From Immersiella caudata (taxonomy: Eukaryota; Ascomycota; Sordariomycetes; Sordariales; Lasiosphaeriaceae), in NCBI GenBank assembly GCA_030512335.1, contig JAULSU010000002.1, forward strand, positions 2,108,001-2,172,000: a DNA stretch of 64,000 nucleotides, read 5' to 3'. Positions within the stretch are counted from its first letter, which is position 1; the number at the start of each line of letters is the position of its first letter. Positions 32,261 to 44,083 of this stretch are shown here, piece by piece. The translations under genes were made by a program, and so were the position numbers. The notes under the pieces are model-generated. The model was not told the origin of the DNA, did not search any database, and saw nothing but the letters and a program-made list of their open reading frames with translations.

Positions 32261-33616
32261 TTACTTCGTCATGTTCCGTAATGTCGACACTTTCGTCCTG
32301 GGTGTCGACTTGGCACCGTTGAATGGTGAGTCCGACGCCTTTCTCCCTGCACTATCGATTCGGCCCCAGAGTCTCTGGGCTGCCGGCGTCAATCCCCCTG
32401 ACACGCGAGGACTGCTGGGGAATTTGGGCACTGGTGTTCTTTCCACTTTTCCTGTTACTCCAAGTTTGGCAGATGTCCTCTTGGATTGCGATATTCGATC
32501 CACCATACGATGATGAAGCAGCTCCCGCTTTCTGTTATCCTGGAGCTGGAAGGGATTGGGTGTAGCATGTCCTGAGCCGAGGTCGATTAGGGGTGCGGGC
32601 ACCGGGGTCGGTTCTGGCTCCGGGTCTTCGTCATCAATAAATGCATACCCATTCACCCGTGGCGTCTTGTCCCCAGCGCCAGCGGCAATGGACTCCACGT
32701 CGCCCAATCGTCGCGTCCCTGCAATTGCTCCGCGAATTTCCGAGAGCGAGGGCGACGATGCCCTTGACCTTCCTGGCACCGACACCTCTGGCTGTGGCAT
32801 CCTTGTGTTGGCATAAACAATCGTCTTGGGCCCGGCCCGGGATTCGGCCTGCCCGCGGTCCGCCACGGATTCCACTAAGCCATCCACACCATCCGGGGCA
32901 AACATCAGCCCGTTGTGCGGCTTTGAGTTCCAGTGATCGGGCGCCGCCGGCCGGTCGTCCTTGTCTTTGATTGCCAGTCTGTCCTTCTTGAATCCATCAT
33001 CAAGCAATCCGCCCTTCGATTTTGTCAGCTTCGCCTCCACCTCTTTTTGCTTCAACTGCTGCTTGGAGGGTAGTTTGTTTCCTGTCCATAACCACGCGTA
33101 CTTCTCCACCTTCTTTTGGTTTTGTTTATCCAGGAGTTTGTAGAAGCTCTCGTTGTCTTCGCTGGTGAATTTTGCCTGGAACGCACCGAGGCTCATGTTG
33201 GTATCGATCCTTGGCTCGGGAGCATCCGACGAGATAATCGAGGCAGGAGTGTCGCCAGCGTAGCCTCCGACTGGCGTCGCGGCGGCCTGTCCCGGCCATC
33301 GTGATGAAGATGATGCTGCGCCGGTGCCCCGCCGCCGCCCTGGCGTCATGACGTGCTGCAGCCGCCGACTTGCGCTGGATATCCATTCCGCGTCCCTGGA
33401 TTCGAGCGCATCAAGGTATTCCTGCTGAGTTTCGCTTTCCAGGAGGCCGGGAAAGAAGTCGCGGGCGATGATCTGGGAGAGGGCTTCAGTGTAGCTGTCT
33501 TCGTCGAGTATCTTTTTCGGCCGCTTGATCCGCTTCGCCGCGGGCGGCGGCGGCATCAACTCATTGTCGGTCCTTTTTCGAATGAGTACCGTCGACTGCG
33601 ATGCCTCCGAGCCCAT
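32261..33616 (-). CDS. ESS2: ESS2/DGCR14/Bis1-family nuclear splicing-associated protein
   Basis: This intronless gene encodes 451 aa. The family (human ESS2/DGCR14, fission yeast Bis1) associates with late spliceosomes and stress responses. Family marks are clear: KRPKKILDEDSYTEALSQII then ARDFFPGLLE at the N-terminus, TSEDNESFYKLLDKQNQKK, YAWLWTGNK, and HNGLMFAPDGV. Near the C-terminus come ATPNPFQLQDNRKRELLHHRM and a TPAAQRLW box, which is a conserved segment. A basic cluster KRIKRPKK fits nuclear import. Regions between motifs are Ser/Gly/Pro-rich. Its start is about 1.5 kb from the divergent RING-like gene. Confidence 0.94.
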   Translation of the reverse strand: MGSEASQSTVLIRKRTDNELMPPPPAAKRIKRPKKILDEDSYTEALSQIIARDFFPGLLESETQQEYLDALESRDAEWISSASRRLQHVMTPGRRRGTGAASSSSRWPGQAAATPVGGYAGDTPASIISSDAPEPRIDTNMSLGAFQAKFTSEDNESFYKLLDKQNQKKVEKYAWLWTGNKLPSKQQLKQKEVEAKLTKSKGGLLDDGFKKDRLAIKDKDDRPAAPDHWNSKPHNGLMFAPDGVDGLVESVADRGQAESRAGPKTIVYANTRMPQPEVSVPGRSRASSPSLSEIRGAIAGTRRLGDVESIAAGAGDKTPRVNGYAFIDDEDPEPEPTPVPAPLIDLGSGHATPNPFQLQDNRKRELLHHRMVDRISQSKRTSAKLGVTGKVERTPVPKFPSSPRVSGGLTPAAQRLWGRIDSAGRKASDSPFNGAKSTPRTKVSTLRNMTK

Positions 33617-35110
33617 TTCGGCCGAAAGAAGAGGTGTCTCGATGGGCAGTTGTGGTTGTGTGGTTCTAGTGGCAAGTTGAGATTTCCTGGAGAAGCGTGG
33701 GGGTTGGAGTGCGAACGGGATGCCGAGACTAGACCCTGGTCGGTAAGAGTGGGGATCACATGCCAGCTATGCAACTACGCAGTCGGTATTGAAAATGGGC
33801 TGGAGCCTGGTTAACGGATGTGTAACCCCTCTGTTGCCTGAGCCTTTACTCATCGCTCTAAGCCCTTATCAGTTTCGTTTTCACCGTTCGACCGAGAATC
33901 TCAGGTTCAACAGGCAGGTGTACCGAGAGCAGTCGGGGACAATCTTGATTCGGTAGTCTAAAGCGGTGGTTGGAGAACCACTGGAGTTGAAAATGGTGCC
34001 CCACCGTGCCCACATTGTGTGCAAGGAGGGGTGGGTTTGGCATCAGGTGGGGGATACATTGGCGTGTCCCGTGGGACAGCCTGGCAAGGCTTTCGGTCCA
34101 GACGACACATTGATCATCCTGACGACGACCTCATTTGAACTTTCAAGTGGAATACTGGCAGCAGCGGCAGCAGCTTCTCGGGGCCCCTCAGCTTCGCCGG
34201 CTCCTCAGCGAAGACGCAGCCCAGTACGCTCGGTTTGAAGCTACTGCACGGCCTGAAAGCTTTGTTGGCACTGGTGAGTTTGGAGAAGCTTGACGGCGCG
34301 GTTGGTTGCTCACTTCGCCCCGACGTGCAAGCCGACCACCCCTGTCCCGCCTGCATGTTACCTTTAGGAGCTTCCCAGTCCCGGACTCGCCAGAGGTCCA
34401 GCCAGGCAGGATGAGGGGTGATCCGCTTCGCTACCACAGCTACTGTAGGCTCTGGTCCTTGGAGGTTGCCACAGACAGTCTCACATCCTGCGTACTGAGC
34501 TGATTGGGCACGCGGCATGTCCAACCTCCTTCGGAGCCGTTTCCATGCCACCCGCCCAGTCGAGGTTGCGCGTGGGAAAACCCTACCAACAGAGACTGAT
34601 AAGTTTAGTTTGGGGTCAGACGAGTGCGGGCAATGCAAGCCACCCTCCAACACCTCTGCCCCTCCAAGGCCTTATCGGATCTCACCCTTGGGCTGGCCCG
34701 CTTGACAAGTTAACTTTCGGGGTCTCCCTTGACTTTTCCGAGCAGGTCTCTGTTGTGCGTGTTGCATGTCACTTGACTCTCAGCCTCAGGCAATGCTGTG
34801 TAAAGGTTGAAGCCTTTCCGTCGTCTCTCTCTTCTGCCTTCTGCCCTCCAAGTCCTGCCGCAGGTCCTCCCGGAAACCCGTGCTCGTCCTACTCGCGGGC
34901 CTGTCTACGCCTTCTCGACAGCATCGCTGCCCCTCCCGCACCTTATACTTTGGAGGAAACTCTCTGTTTGTCACGAGAGGGCGAGACAGATAGATGCCCC
35001 CGGCCCGGATCCATCCCGAACCGATCAAGTCCCGTCTTGTTTTATTTTCTCTCCCCCGCCTCCTTTACACTCTGACCAGAGAGCTCTGCACGCTTCTCCG
35101 TGCGGTCGCC
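33617..35110. promoter_or_regulatory. 1.5-kb divergent upstream region, ESS2 / RING-like gene
   Basis: Both flanking starts face outward. The largest open frame here (34114-34653 minus, 179 codons) is Cys/Arg/Ser-rich without motifs and I do not accept it. The last 300 bp before the RING-like gene are C/T-rich, and the frame of that gene is open for 39 codons upstream of the chosen ATG but starts without an ATG. Confidence 0.5.
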
Positions 35111-35782
35111 ATGAGCGTCATCATGAGGCGGAAGACACGCACATCGTCCTACGCCAAGGACGTGAAGGGCCCGCTGTTCTCCGAGAAGCCGACCAACAGC
35201 GTCCCGAAGGCGTCCGAGGTTGACACAACGTGCCCCATCTGCCAGGAACTTGTCGGTTATCCCAACCCCGAGGGCATCACAGAAGACTGGAGCAGCCTGC
35301 CGTGCGGCCATCGATTTGGTGGCCACTGCATCAAACAATACCTACGCATCGTTGCAGACGATAGACCAAGCTGTCCGATATGCCGCCAAGTCGCCTACCA
35401 TGGCTGCTGCGGGCACCCCGTTTTGCCCACACGTCTTTCTGACACCGCCGCCAAAACCTCCATTGACACCAAGAAGACGATGGAGCGGGTGCGAAACCTT
35501 CATACGAGCTTCTGCTCCTATTGTCAATCTACTGGCCGCTCAGCGGTGACGAGAGCCAGGCGACCAAGAAAAATCAAGGCCTTCTTCTTATCAATCAGCA
35601 ACATGCCACGGAAGTTGCTAGCGAGAAGTAGGAGAGATCCTACCCCAGGCTACGTTAGGCGCCCGTTACTGGTGCCTTGGGACATGGACGAAGATGCTGG
35701 GCCTTGGGTCGACCCGTGGCCAAGATCAAGAGATCCGGCGTGGGAGCGATGGTGGGATTCGCAACAACCCATACTTCCATAA
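35111..35782 (+). CDS. Small RING-finger-like protein, putative E3 ligase
   Basis: This intronless gene encodes 224 aa. The putative zinc ligands are C41 and C44 (TTCPICQEL), C65 and H67 (LPCGHRFG), C73 (HCIKQYL), C88 and C91 (PSCPICRQ). The position normally held by Cys or His between H67 and C73 is G70; H72 lies two residues later and might substitute. The cross-brace is therefore degenerate, though I recall that many fungal RING proteins have a similar CGHxFG pattern. The rest is basic and unstructured-looking, ending in a Trp/Pro-rich acidic tail (WDMDEDAGPWVDPW). E3 ubiquitin ligase activity is a family-level guess. No targeting signal or membrane segment is visible. Confidence 0.75.
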   Translation: MSVIMRRKTRTSSYAKDVKGPLFSEKPTNSVPKASEVDTTCPICQELVGYPNPEGITEDWSSLPCGHRFGGHCIKQYLRIVADDRPSCPICRQVAYHGCCGHPVLPTRLSDTAAKTSIDTKKTMERVRNLHTSFCSYCQSTGRSAVTRARRPRKIKAFFLSISNMPRKLLARSRRDPTPGYVRRPLLVPWDMDEDAGPWVDPWPRSRDPAWERWWDSQQPILP

Positions 35783-36341
35783 ACCTTCTTGGCTAGTCTT
35801 GTGCATCGAAAATCACGGCGGCCGCTACAACTTGGTTAATTCGATGGGATGAGTGGAATCCTAGCAGGCCGACCTGGACAGTAGAGTACCTATGGGGGAG
35901 GCGGGGGCAAATATGGCGCATGGAGGACTGAGAAGAACTGCCATTTAAGAATGGAGTTTTGAGGGTTGGATATCCTTCGTCATCTAGGATGGCTACACAC
36001 GTCTGCGCGACGCGATCATTTGTTTAGGGCAACCCAAAGGTAGAGGCGCAAGGATAAGGACGGGATCGGGTAGTTCAATGCTTCGGGCGGAGGGACAGGG
36101 CTGGGATGGAGCCCCCCAGCAGCCCTCCACAGTAGCTCCCCCGGATTTTGAATACCCCGCGCGGTACCTAGGTAGGTGCCGTTATCGATACCGATTTAGA
36201 GCTCTCTATGCCTCTTGTTTTATTATTACGCGACGCAATTGACCATCATTGCAACGGCCCTCGACGGCCACCTGGAGGCTAGTCTGCTCTTTCCACAGCA
36301 TCCAAGATAAACCACCGCCATGACATAGCTAGCTTGACAAA
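35783..36341. other. Intergenic between RING-like gene and HUS1
   Basis: The region has 559 bp and holds the HUS1 promoter. A palindromic GGTACCTAGGTAGGTGCC-like stretch occurs near 36160-36180. No gene is visible. Confidence 0.55.
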
Positions 36342-37503
36342 ATGCGGTTCAAAACAGATCTCCGTAACATCCGGACATTTTCCAGTGAGACATTTCCCCC
36401 AAATCCAGCCCACCCTAGTGTTGACACCCTCTGCGCCTCTCGCAGAACTCGTCGCCGCCCTCAACTCCCTGGAAAAAATCGCCTGGGTCCGCCTCGACGA
36501 TGATACCGTCCGCTTCACCGTCATCCCCGACACCGGTTCCCAGGTCTGGGCCTCCCTCTCCGTCGACCTAATCTTCGACAGCTACCACATCCAATCCGCC
36601 GAGCCCAACAACACCATCAACCTCGAGCTCCCCCTTGGGCCCCTCCAACGCGCCCTCAAATCCGCCGCCGGCAGCAACCAAGCCAACCTCCGCCTAACCA
36701 AGCGCGATGGCATCCCCATGCTCTCCATGACAATTCACGCCATGACTAAAGACGGCGCCGCAGACGCCCGCGAGCGCGGCGCACCCTACGGTGGCGGCGG
36801 CCACGGTTACGGCGCTAACCCCGATGATCCTTTCGGCGAGGACATCTTCCAGCAGGAGTCCCTTGAGCTCATCATGAAACGGGAACGCGAGAAGGTCATC
36901 ACGCAGGATATCCCCGTGCGCGTACTCCACCCAGATACAGTCGAAACCATCATGCAGCCCAAGGTCCGGGAGCCAGATGTACATATCCAGCTGCCGCCGC
37001 TTTTGCAGCTAAAGGCAATCTCGGATCGGTTTACTAAGCTGGCGATGACGACGTCTTCTTCATCTGGTCGCGGTGGTGCGTCACAGAATCCCAAGCTCGA
37101 GTTGTCAGCAAACATGTTTGGATCGTTGAGGTTGCGTCTTGCGGCTGAGAGCCTGGACATTACGAGCGTGTGGGACGGGCTGGAGAATCCGGAGTTGGAT
37201 CCGTCGCAGTTGACAATTCCAATCGATGAGCACCCGAGCACAAGGTTCAAGCAAGCAGGACCGGACACGTGGGCTACGGTGCGGGTTGATGGGAAGGATT
37301 GGAGTAGGGTGTTGAGTGTGGGAAGGTTGGAGGGCAGGGTCATCGCGTGTTTTGCGGACGATCATGCGTTGATTTTATATGTTTATGTGCCGCATCATGA
37401 TGATTCGTCGGCGGAGGACGTCGTCACGGTAAGTCGCCCTGTCTGTAATGCATCGAGAATGCTAACGGGCAAGAAGTATTATGTCTCATCATATAGTGCT
37501 TGA
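36342..37503 (+). CDS. HUS1: DNA-damage checkpoint 9-1-1 clamp subunit Hus1
   Basis: Exons are 36342-36384, 36446-37428 and 37477-37503 (350 aa). Hus1 with Rad1 and Rad9 forms the PCNA-like ring that is loaded at damaged DNA and activates ATR/Mec1 signalling. The start MRFKTDLRNIRTFSK is the family N-terminus; the first intron (61 bp) joins TFS to KLVAALNSLEKIAW. The body shows WVRLDDDTVRFTVI, INLELPLGPLQRALKSA and the RLTKRDGIPMLSM strand, then ALILYVYVPHH before the C-terminal YYVSSYSA. The last intron is 48 bp, a multiple of three without a stop, so unspliced mRNA would insert 16 residues. The conserved ending favours removal. It converges on SEC16. Confidence 0.94.
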
Positions 37504-38189
37504 GCTGCCAAGAGGTTGCATCGGTCAAGAAAACAAACCCCTTTTCTGACCCACAATACATACCAACGTACAGGTCTCGAGCATAACGGTTCTGTTTAAT
37601 TAGGGCGAGGGCAAAATAGAGTCGGGAAATGGCGTTTGGGGTTCGGGAAAATACTTGTCAATTGTATCGACGGTCATCCCAACACTCTACTGCCAATGGG
37701 CACTGAGACTATATTCTCAACAACCACAACCTGTTGTTTGCATTACGGTTCCAGACTGAATGGCATTCAAGTAGCAAAGAAGAAAAGTCTTCTAATCCAT
37801 GGCTTTTCCTATCCTACTCGTCCCCAAAGGGACTTCTCTATCGGACACTCTCGAGAAGACTATATGCCGTCCCCAAGCCCTTTCTTCCCACCCACCTGGG
37901 CAAGCGCAGCTCAGCTCCACAACGAAACGAAGGTCGAAAACTTCAGCCCGGACCCGACCCATCCATCCCGTCACGAGATAAACGTGTGAAGCTCACGCAG
38001 AAAGCCTCCTCCTGACTATTATGACACATACTTTCTATGGTTACAGTGAAACACCACAACAGCAATAAAGCAACAAAAATACAAACGCCTTTGGCGCCGC
38101 CAAATGAGCCACATCTCTTTTGTCTCCTCTTGCTTTGATCCTCAATGCACGCATTAGCAACATAATGCCTCATCAAGTTTTCGTCACAT
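37504..38189. other. Convergent 3' intergenic region, HUS1 / SEC16
   Basis: 686 bp lie between two stop codons. The part nearest SEC16 is A-rich (as read on plus) and probably its 3' UTR. I see no gene or notable structure. Confidence 0.55.
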
Positions 38190-41100
38190 CTACTCCTTAG
38201 TCATGACGTCCACGTAGCGTGCGCTCTTCCTTGGCTTCTTCGCTCCTTTGCGAGGTCCCGCAGCGCTGAGCAAGTCATCAATACTGCTGGAATTGCTCAG
38301 GCTGGTAGTTGGACGACTAGGTGCGCTGGCGGCGCTGGCAGCACTGGTGTTAGATACGGAACGCATCATGGCTGGGGGGCCGAGGGAGTTGACGTCCAAG
38401 GATGGGCTGAGACCGCCAGGAGGAGGCGTCATGGTGGATCGGGGAGGACCCATCGGCGGGGCACTCGCGCGTCCGGGGTCCGGGTTTGAAGTGGGGACAG
38501 GAGGACCGCCCATTGGCAGTGCAGGGCTGGAGGAAACAGAGCGCGGGGCAGCCTTGGGTGGCGGAGGTGTAGCCTTCTTCGCCTCGTTGTCTTTGGAGTC
38601 TCCGTTCTTGTTGACCCAGCGCTTCTGCTCGGGATCGTAATAAAACGACATCTTCGAGTCGCCCAGTTTGGCTCGGATGGGCTTGCCTGGTGTGGAGGCA
38701 TCAATAGACTCTTTCTTCGCACCGCCTCCGAACCAGCCAGTAAAGCCCCAACCTTTCTTGGCCTGCTTCGCTTCAGCAGCGCGTTTGGCTGTGAAGAGTT
38801 AGCTTGTGTTTTTTTTGAAAGGCCAGACAGCACAGGGAACTTACCATCTTCCTCTGCAGCTTTACGGAACATTTCCGCATTTTCCCTGTCCTTCTCCTCC
38901 TTCGTCTTCTCAGAAGACGACTTAACTGCTGGCATGGGGATGTCATCATCGTCATCATACATAACACCCTTCTTCTTGGGCTTCGGTTTCGAGTCCTCGT
39001 CTGAGCCATTCTCGTCTGTAGGTTGGCTATCGGGCTCGTAAGATGGAGCCTCATAGCTGTATGGCTGGTAGGACGGTGGCTCGTAGGAATTGAGTTGGGG
39101 CTCGCCCTCGGGCACACCGTTCTCCTTCTCCGCTGGCACCTCGTATGGAGTGAAAGATGGAGGCTCATATCCGTACGAGGGAGGTTGATAACCAGAGCTA
39201 CCATTCACGGCCTCAGATGCCGGGGCTGGCTCCGAAGGCGCATCGTTGACAAGGGGGGCGGAGTAGCCGTATGGCTGATAACCGGAGGTGGCAGGTTGTG
39301 CCGGTGGTGCACTGGCCGCAGGCTTTTCCGGAATTGGAGCCGGCCCAGAACCATAGGGCATATAGCCTGTAGTAGGTGAAGGGGCTTGGTTAGGGTTATA
39401 AATGCTGTGAGCCCCGCGCTGTGACTCGGATGATTGTCGGCGTAGATCGGAGGACGTCCTAGTATACTCACCAGAGGTGCGTTCCATGGAAGAACGGGGC
39501 GCGTACGGCGAGCCTGGTTCATAGGGGTTGTTGGTGTGGGCCACCGGGTGAGCTGGTGCAGGCGCATAGCGGGATGCAGCTCTGGTAGGAGGAGCAGAAG
39601 ATGCAATGGGCCCGTTGGCAAGGGGCGGAGGCATGCCGTAATTAGGGACTGTGGCACCAAAAGTTTCGAGACCGTTGGCAGAAGGTGGCCTGCTGATAGT
39701 AGGCGTACCGCCAGCCACCCGCGCGAAAGGACCGGATGCTTCACCCTCATTCGTCTGCCCTTGACCAGCGTTCTCGCTGTCATCTCCCGCAACAAACTTG
39801 TTGAAACGATTCCAGACACTGTCAGAGACCTTGTTCATGCTCGGCTTGGTGATCCATGAGTTGGATTCTTCCTTCGGGGCCTGCCTCAACCGCTTCATAA
39901 GGTCCTCGACGGCAGTCTCGAGCAGAGCGTGATGGTACGGCGACCGTTTTGTCTGTGCCGTAATAGCAGCGGAGATGGCTTCGCAGTATTGCAGCGCCTT
40001 ATCCCGATAGCCGTATTCCGCCAGCGCGTAAGCATGTTGCAGCTTGTATGCAGCAAGGTGAGGGCTAGTTAAAACGATGTTGGAGCCACTGGCTAGGCTT
40101 TGGCCGTACTCATATACCTCGCTCAGCAACAAAGGCTCAATTTCCTTCGCAAATTGCTCAGCCTGTCTCTTGTGGTCTGACCCAACAAGGACAAAGTTGG
40201 CGTTGGGGTCATCAAACCCGCCGAAGATGGCGTGGCTCCTAGCGAACATAAAGCATGTGTGAGCAGCCTCGGCTCTTCCATAGCCAGCAAGGAGGTTTCC
40301 GAGTGACTTGATCGCCTGGGCATCACCTGGGCTCCGGTTGCTGAGGATGAGAGTGAGCGTTTCGCGCCACTTATCAAGCCCTTCCATAGCGTCCTTGGAA
40401 GGCCCAGATGACGTATCTTTCGCCACAAGTTGTAACCCGGCGCGAGCGTGAACTGGCACCAGCTCATCAACACTCTCGTCGTGGTTGCCAGACAAAACTC
40501 CGTAAAGCGCTGCCAGTGACTCGTTGTTGTGGCCTGAGAAATTGACTTCCTTCTTGATGAACTCTTGGGCGACTTGCTTGTAAAGACTTGGCGCAAGAGC
40601 ATTGGCGAGAAGAAGCGCGTGACCCCAGAGGCGAACATCGGCTGCAGCCCAGATTGCCTTCTCGGAATCGCCATCGAGGAGATGCTTGCGGATCTGCTCG
40701 ACAGTGGAAGAGTCGACCATGTCACTCTGCATGCGGGTCACAGGGGACTCGCCTAGCCTCCCGGCGTCTGCCCCAGTGATGTACGTGGGTGCACCCTCAG
40801 CTGTTTCGAGCTGGGGCGACAAGATCTGGCGGACAGTCTTCTCGACTGCCGGATTGCCTTCAAGTGTTCCGTCGTACTCAACGAAAACCCGAAGGATCTT
40901 CCACAAAAGGACTCTCTCTCCCAAACGCTTGTCATCATGTGACAGGTGAAGCTGAGAGTAGAGGTTATGTGGCTGTTCACGCTCCAGGCTTTCAATTCCA
41001 GCAGTAAGCCAGGCAATCGTCTCCTTCTTCTTAGACTTGCCTTTAAGAGGACCGGGGAACTTTGTGAGACGCTCCTCCAAAGGTTGAATATCCTTGACGC

Positions 41101-44083
41101 TCTGCACCTTGACTTCCCCCGGGCTGCGGACAACCGTTGGCATGTTGTTGTTCATGCCATAACGAGGAACGTCCTTGGGGAACATAGTCACAATCGTTCC
41201 ACCAACGCCCCACGAAAGTAGAGGGGCACCCTTCCATCGCTGAAGCGGGTCTCTCTCTCGCCCATCTGTCGGCGCCACGAGGTTGAGATTCTGGGACACC
41301 CCACGCGGTCGGGTCGAGGCAGCAACAGGAACACCAACTGCAGGCGTATATGCTGATGGGGGTGGTACGTTCCGTGGAGAAGAGGGATCGCTTACTGACG
41401 ATGGACGCGGGATCGGTTCAACTGGTTTGCCATTGCGGGGGCCATATAGTTTTCCTGGAGATTGTGTCTGGGACCGCTGAGGAGGCGCGAACTCATGTTG
41501 TCCCGTAACGAGACCATGGCTTGACGTTGCGCGTTTAGGTGGTGATAGCATGGACTGCGGCGGGTGGGACGAAGGCGGAGGCGTCTGCCTTGGTCTGTGA
41601 GGTAACTGACTATATCTTGACTCAGGCGACGTCGATGGCGGCGTAGGAACATACCCAGTGGGAGTCTGGACAGGGGCCCGACTCTCATCCTCCTCAACCT
41701 CAGTTGTGGGGGGCAAAGAGGGTACCCTCTGAAGGTGAGCGTTGTAAACAGAACTGACGCTCCGCTTCTCCGCTAGGGTGCCTCCTTCAGCGTGATGAAT
41801 CCCGTGTGCCCTCGACCTCTCGTGCGTAATCTCGAAATGCGCCAATGGGCTAGAAGTTCGGGGTTGGTGAGGCAAGATAGGAGGCGCGGATGCCGAAGGG
41901 TTAGTCGCATACCCGACACTGGGCTGGCGTGCAGCAGGTGGAGCCGGAGAGTATCTGCTGGGGGCTGGAACAGGAACCTGACCATTTACAGGGGGGGCCG
42001 ATGAGAGCGAAGGAGAGTACCGGCTGGGTGCAGCAGGGGGTACAACAGTACCAGATCCCGGCCCCGCCTGCAACTGAGCGTAAGGGTTTACAGGAGGCGG
42101 CGCGACGAGCCTAGGAATATCGGCAATAGGCTGCGGTGGAGGAACGGCTGCTTGCGGCGGAACAGCCTGTGCGAGGACTGGGGGGGCTGACTGTGGAAGC
42201 TGCGCATATGCGTTTTGGGGAGGGGGCGGCGGATAGGGGCCTGCCTGTGTTGGCGACGGAACACTGTGGGTGCTCTGGCGGGAAGAGGATCGGGGAGGCT
42301 TTGCAACCATAGGAAGATCCTCAAAGAATTTTTCCGCGATTGGTGGCTTAGATGGTAATGGTTTGGGAGGGCCGGTTGGGGGGTTCAAGCTCGTACTCCT
42401 GGGAATCGCAGGGGGGCCGAGGGGAGGTGCGTTGGGTGTTGAACTGCTCCTCAGGGGGTGTTGAGCGGGTGGGCGGAGCTTTGGCTTCACAACTTCCATT
42501 GGGAGATCGTAGGGCGAGGTATACCCGCCCTTGGCCTTGCCTACAAAACTCTGCGGTTTGTTCTGCTCTTGTGTTGGTGGAGGGAGAGCAGCTCCATATC
42601 GCGGCGGGGCCGAAGGAGCAGGCGTTGGAACAGCATACGGGGATGCAACAGGCGGCTGCAATGCTGGGGATGGCGCTTCTGGCAGGTAGGAGCTCCCAGT
42701 GGTTGCAGCGAGTACTGGCGCCGCTGGGAGATAAGGATTTGCTGGGGGCGCTGCCGGAGCAGGGGGGGCCGAGTTCGAAGGAAGATACCGTCCATTCACC
42801 GGCTTCGCTTCCGTGGGTGTCAGGGGGAGAGCAGGAGCCGCAACAGGTTCTGTCGCATTTGGGAGTTCATCATCATCGAGGAACCCCTCGTCATCGCTTC
42901 CAAGGAATCCTGCAGGGTCGACGTCTTTCGTCTCAGCATCATCGTCCAGCAAAAATCCATCATCCTCTTCGTCGCCAAACATAGCCTTCCACTTTGCGTC
43001 CAGGTCCTCGGCTGGTTCTTGTTGTAGCTTCTCAGGGGTAACATGTGCTGCATTCTCTTGTGTCCCAAGGCCTTCGTCCTCCGGCATGGGTTGTGTGACA
43101 TCGTTTGTCTCTTCCTCAGCAGTCCCTTCTAAGGGCTCGAAACTCAAGGCTCTCGCACCTACGTCAAGCGCACCGAGCACTTGCATTGTCGATTTCCGCT
43201 CAAGCGGTGAGAATGTTTGAGGTTGTGCATCTGCTTGAACGTGGTTGAAGAAGTCGTCCTCCTCTCCAGCATCTTCTGCGCCAAACAAGTCGGCAGTAAC
43301 CTGCTCAGTTTTAGGCGGCGCAACCTCCTCCGTTGTGGGAATAAGAGGGACGCCCTCAACAAAGCGAGCCTCCTCAGCCTCCTCCGCTGTCCCACTAACT
43401 TCGCCTCCCACTGCCTGCTGAAAAAAGTCGGCACTTTCAACATCCTCATCAAAGCTAGCCCCAAATGCTTCGGGGTCAGCGTTGAGGCCTCCTGGCGCCA
43501 TGTGCTCGTCGTCTTCATCAGCCTCGTGTAGCACGGTTTCCGCCTGGGTTGGGAGTGGCTGGGCCAGCTCTGCCTGTTCCAGTTGTTCCGCAGGGGAAAC
43601 TATGGGGAATGAATTCGTCCGCTCGTTAGGAGGCATGAACTTGAAGGGATCAGTGCTTGTCCGGGGCAGATTCCACTCCGGATCGTCATCATCATTCCAG
43701 TTGACTTCATGGGATACCGTGCGCGTAAAAGACATTGTGCTGAAATGCTTGGACGCGTTGCTCGTAGGTTCAGGTTCGAACTCGGAGACGCCATTCGCGA
43801 TCGCGTCAGCAGGAGAAGGCTCGGCCGCGGCATGCGCTTTGCTCGCGTCATCCACCCACCCATCGCCAGTGCCGTAATCCGGAAACCAGGAATCGGTGGC
43901 AATGCTCTGGTTGTGTATTGCCTCCCCTGCGTCGGTGCCAGTGACAGACACCGCATCATCGACCGCGTCGCCGTGGTGGCCCGGGAATGCTGGGACGTCC
44001 TTCGATAGGCTCCGAGAAAGACCGGAGGTCGAGTTCGGCATGAATGCCGGGTGCCATGATGCGTTCGGCGCATCAGACAACAT
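38190..44083 (-). CDS. SEC16: COPII coat assembly protein Sec16
   Basis: Exons on the minus strand are 44083-38845 and 38788-38190 (1,945 aa). Sec16 is a peripheral ER protein that organises ER exit sites and scaffolds Sar1, Sec23/24 and Sec13/31. The chosen ATG gives MLSDAPNASWHPAFMPN, the first Met in the frame. Residues 1 to about 900 are acidic then Pro-rich and disordered, with many PPxxP stretches. The central conserved domain (about 930-1440) starts near LLSWGVGGTIVTMFPKDVPR and is helical, ending with SVWNRFNKFVAGDD. A long Pro/Tyr/Ser-rich tail follows, then a C-terminal region with KGWGFTGWFGGGAKKE and FYYDPEQKRWVNK, typical of Sec16. The 56-bp intron (38789-38844) joins the two. 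It shares a divergent region with NEO1. Confidence 0.96.

Noticed and set aside
34114..34653. 179-codon minus-strand frame between ESS2 and the RING-like gene
   Set aside because: No motif; rich in Ser, Arg and Cys; antisense to no known transcript.
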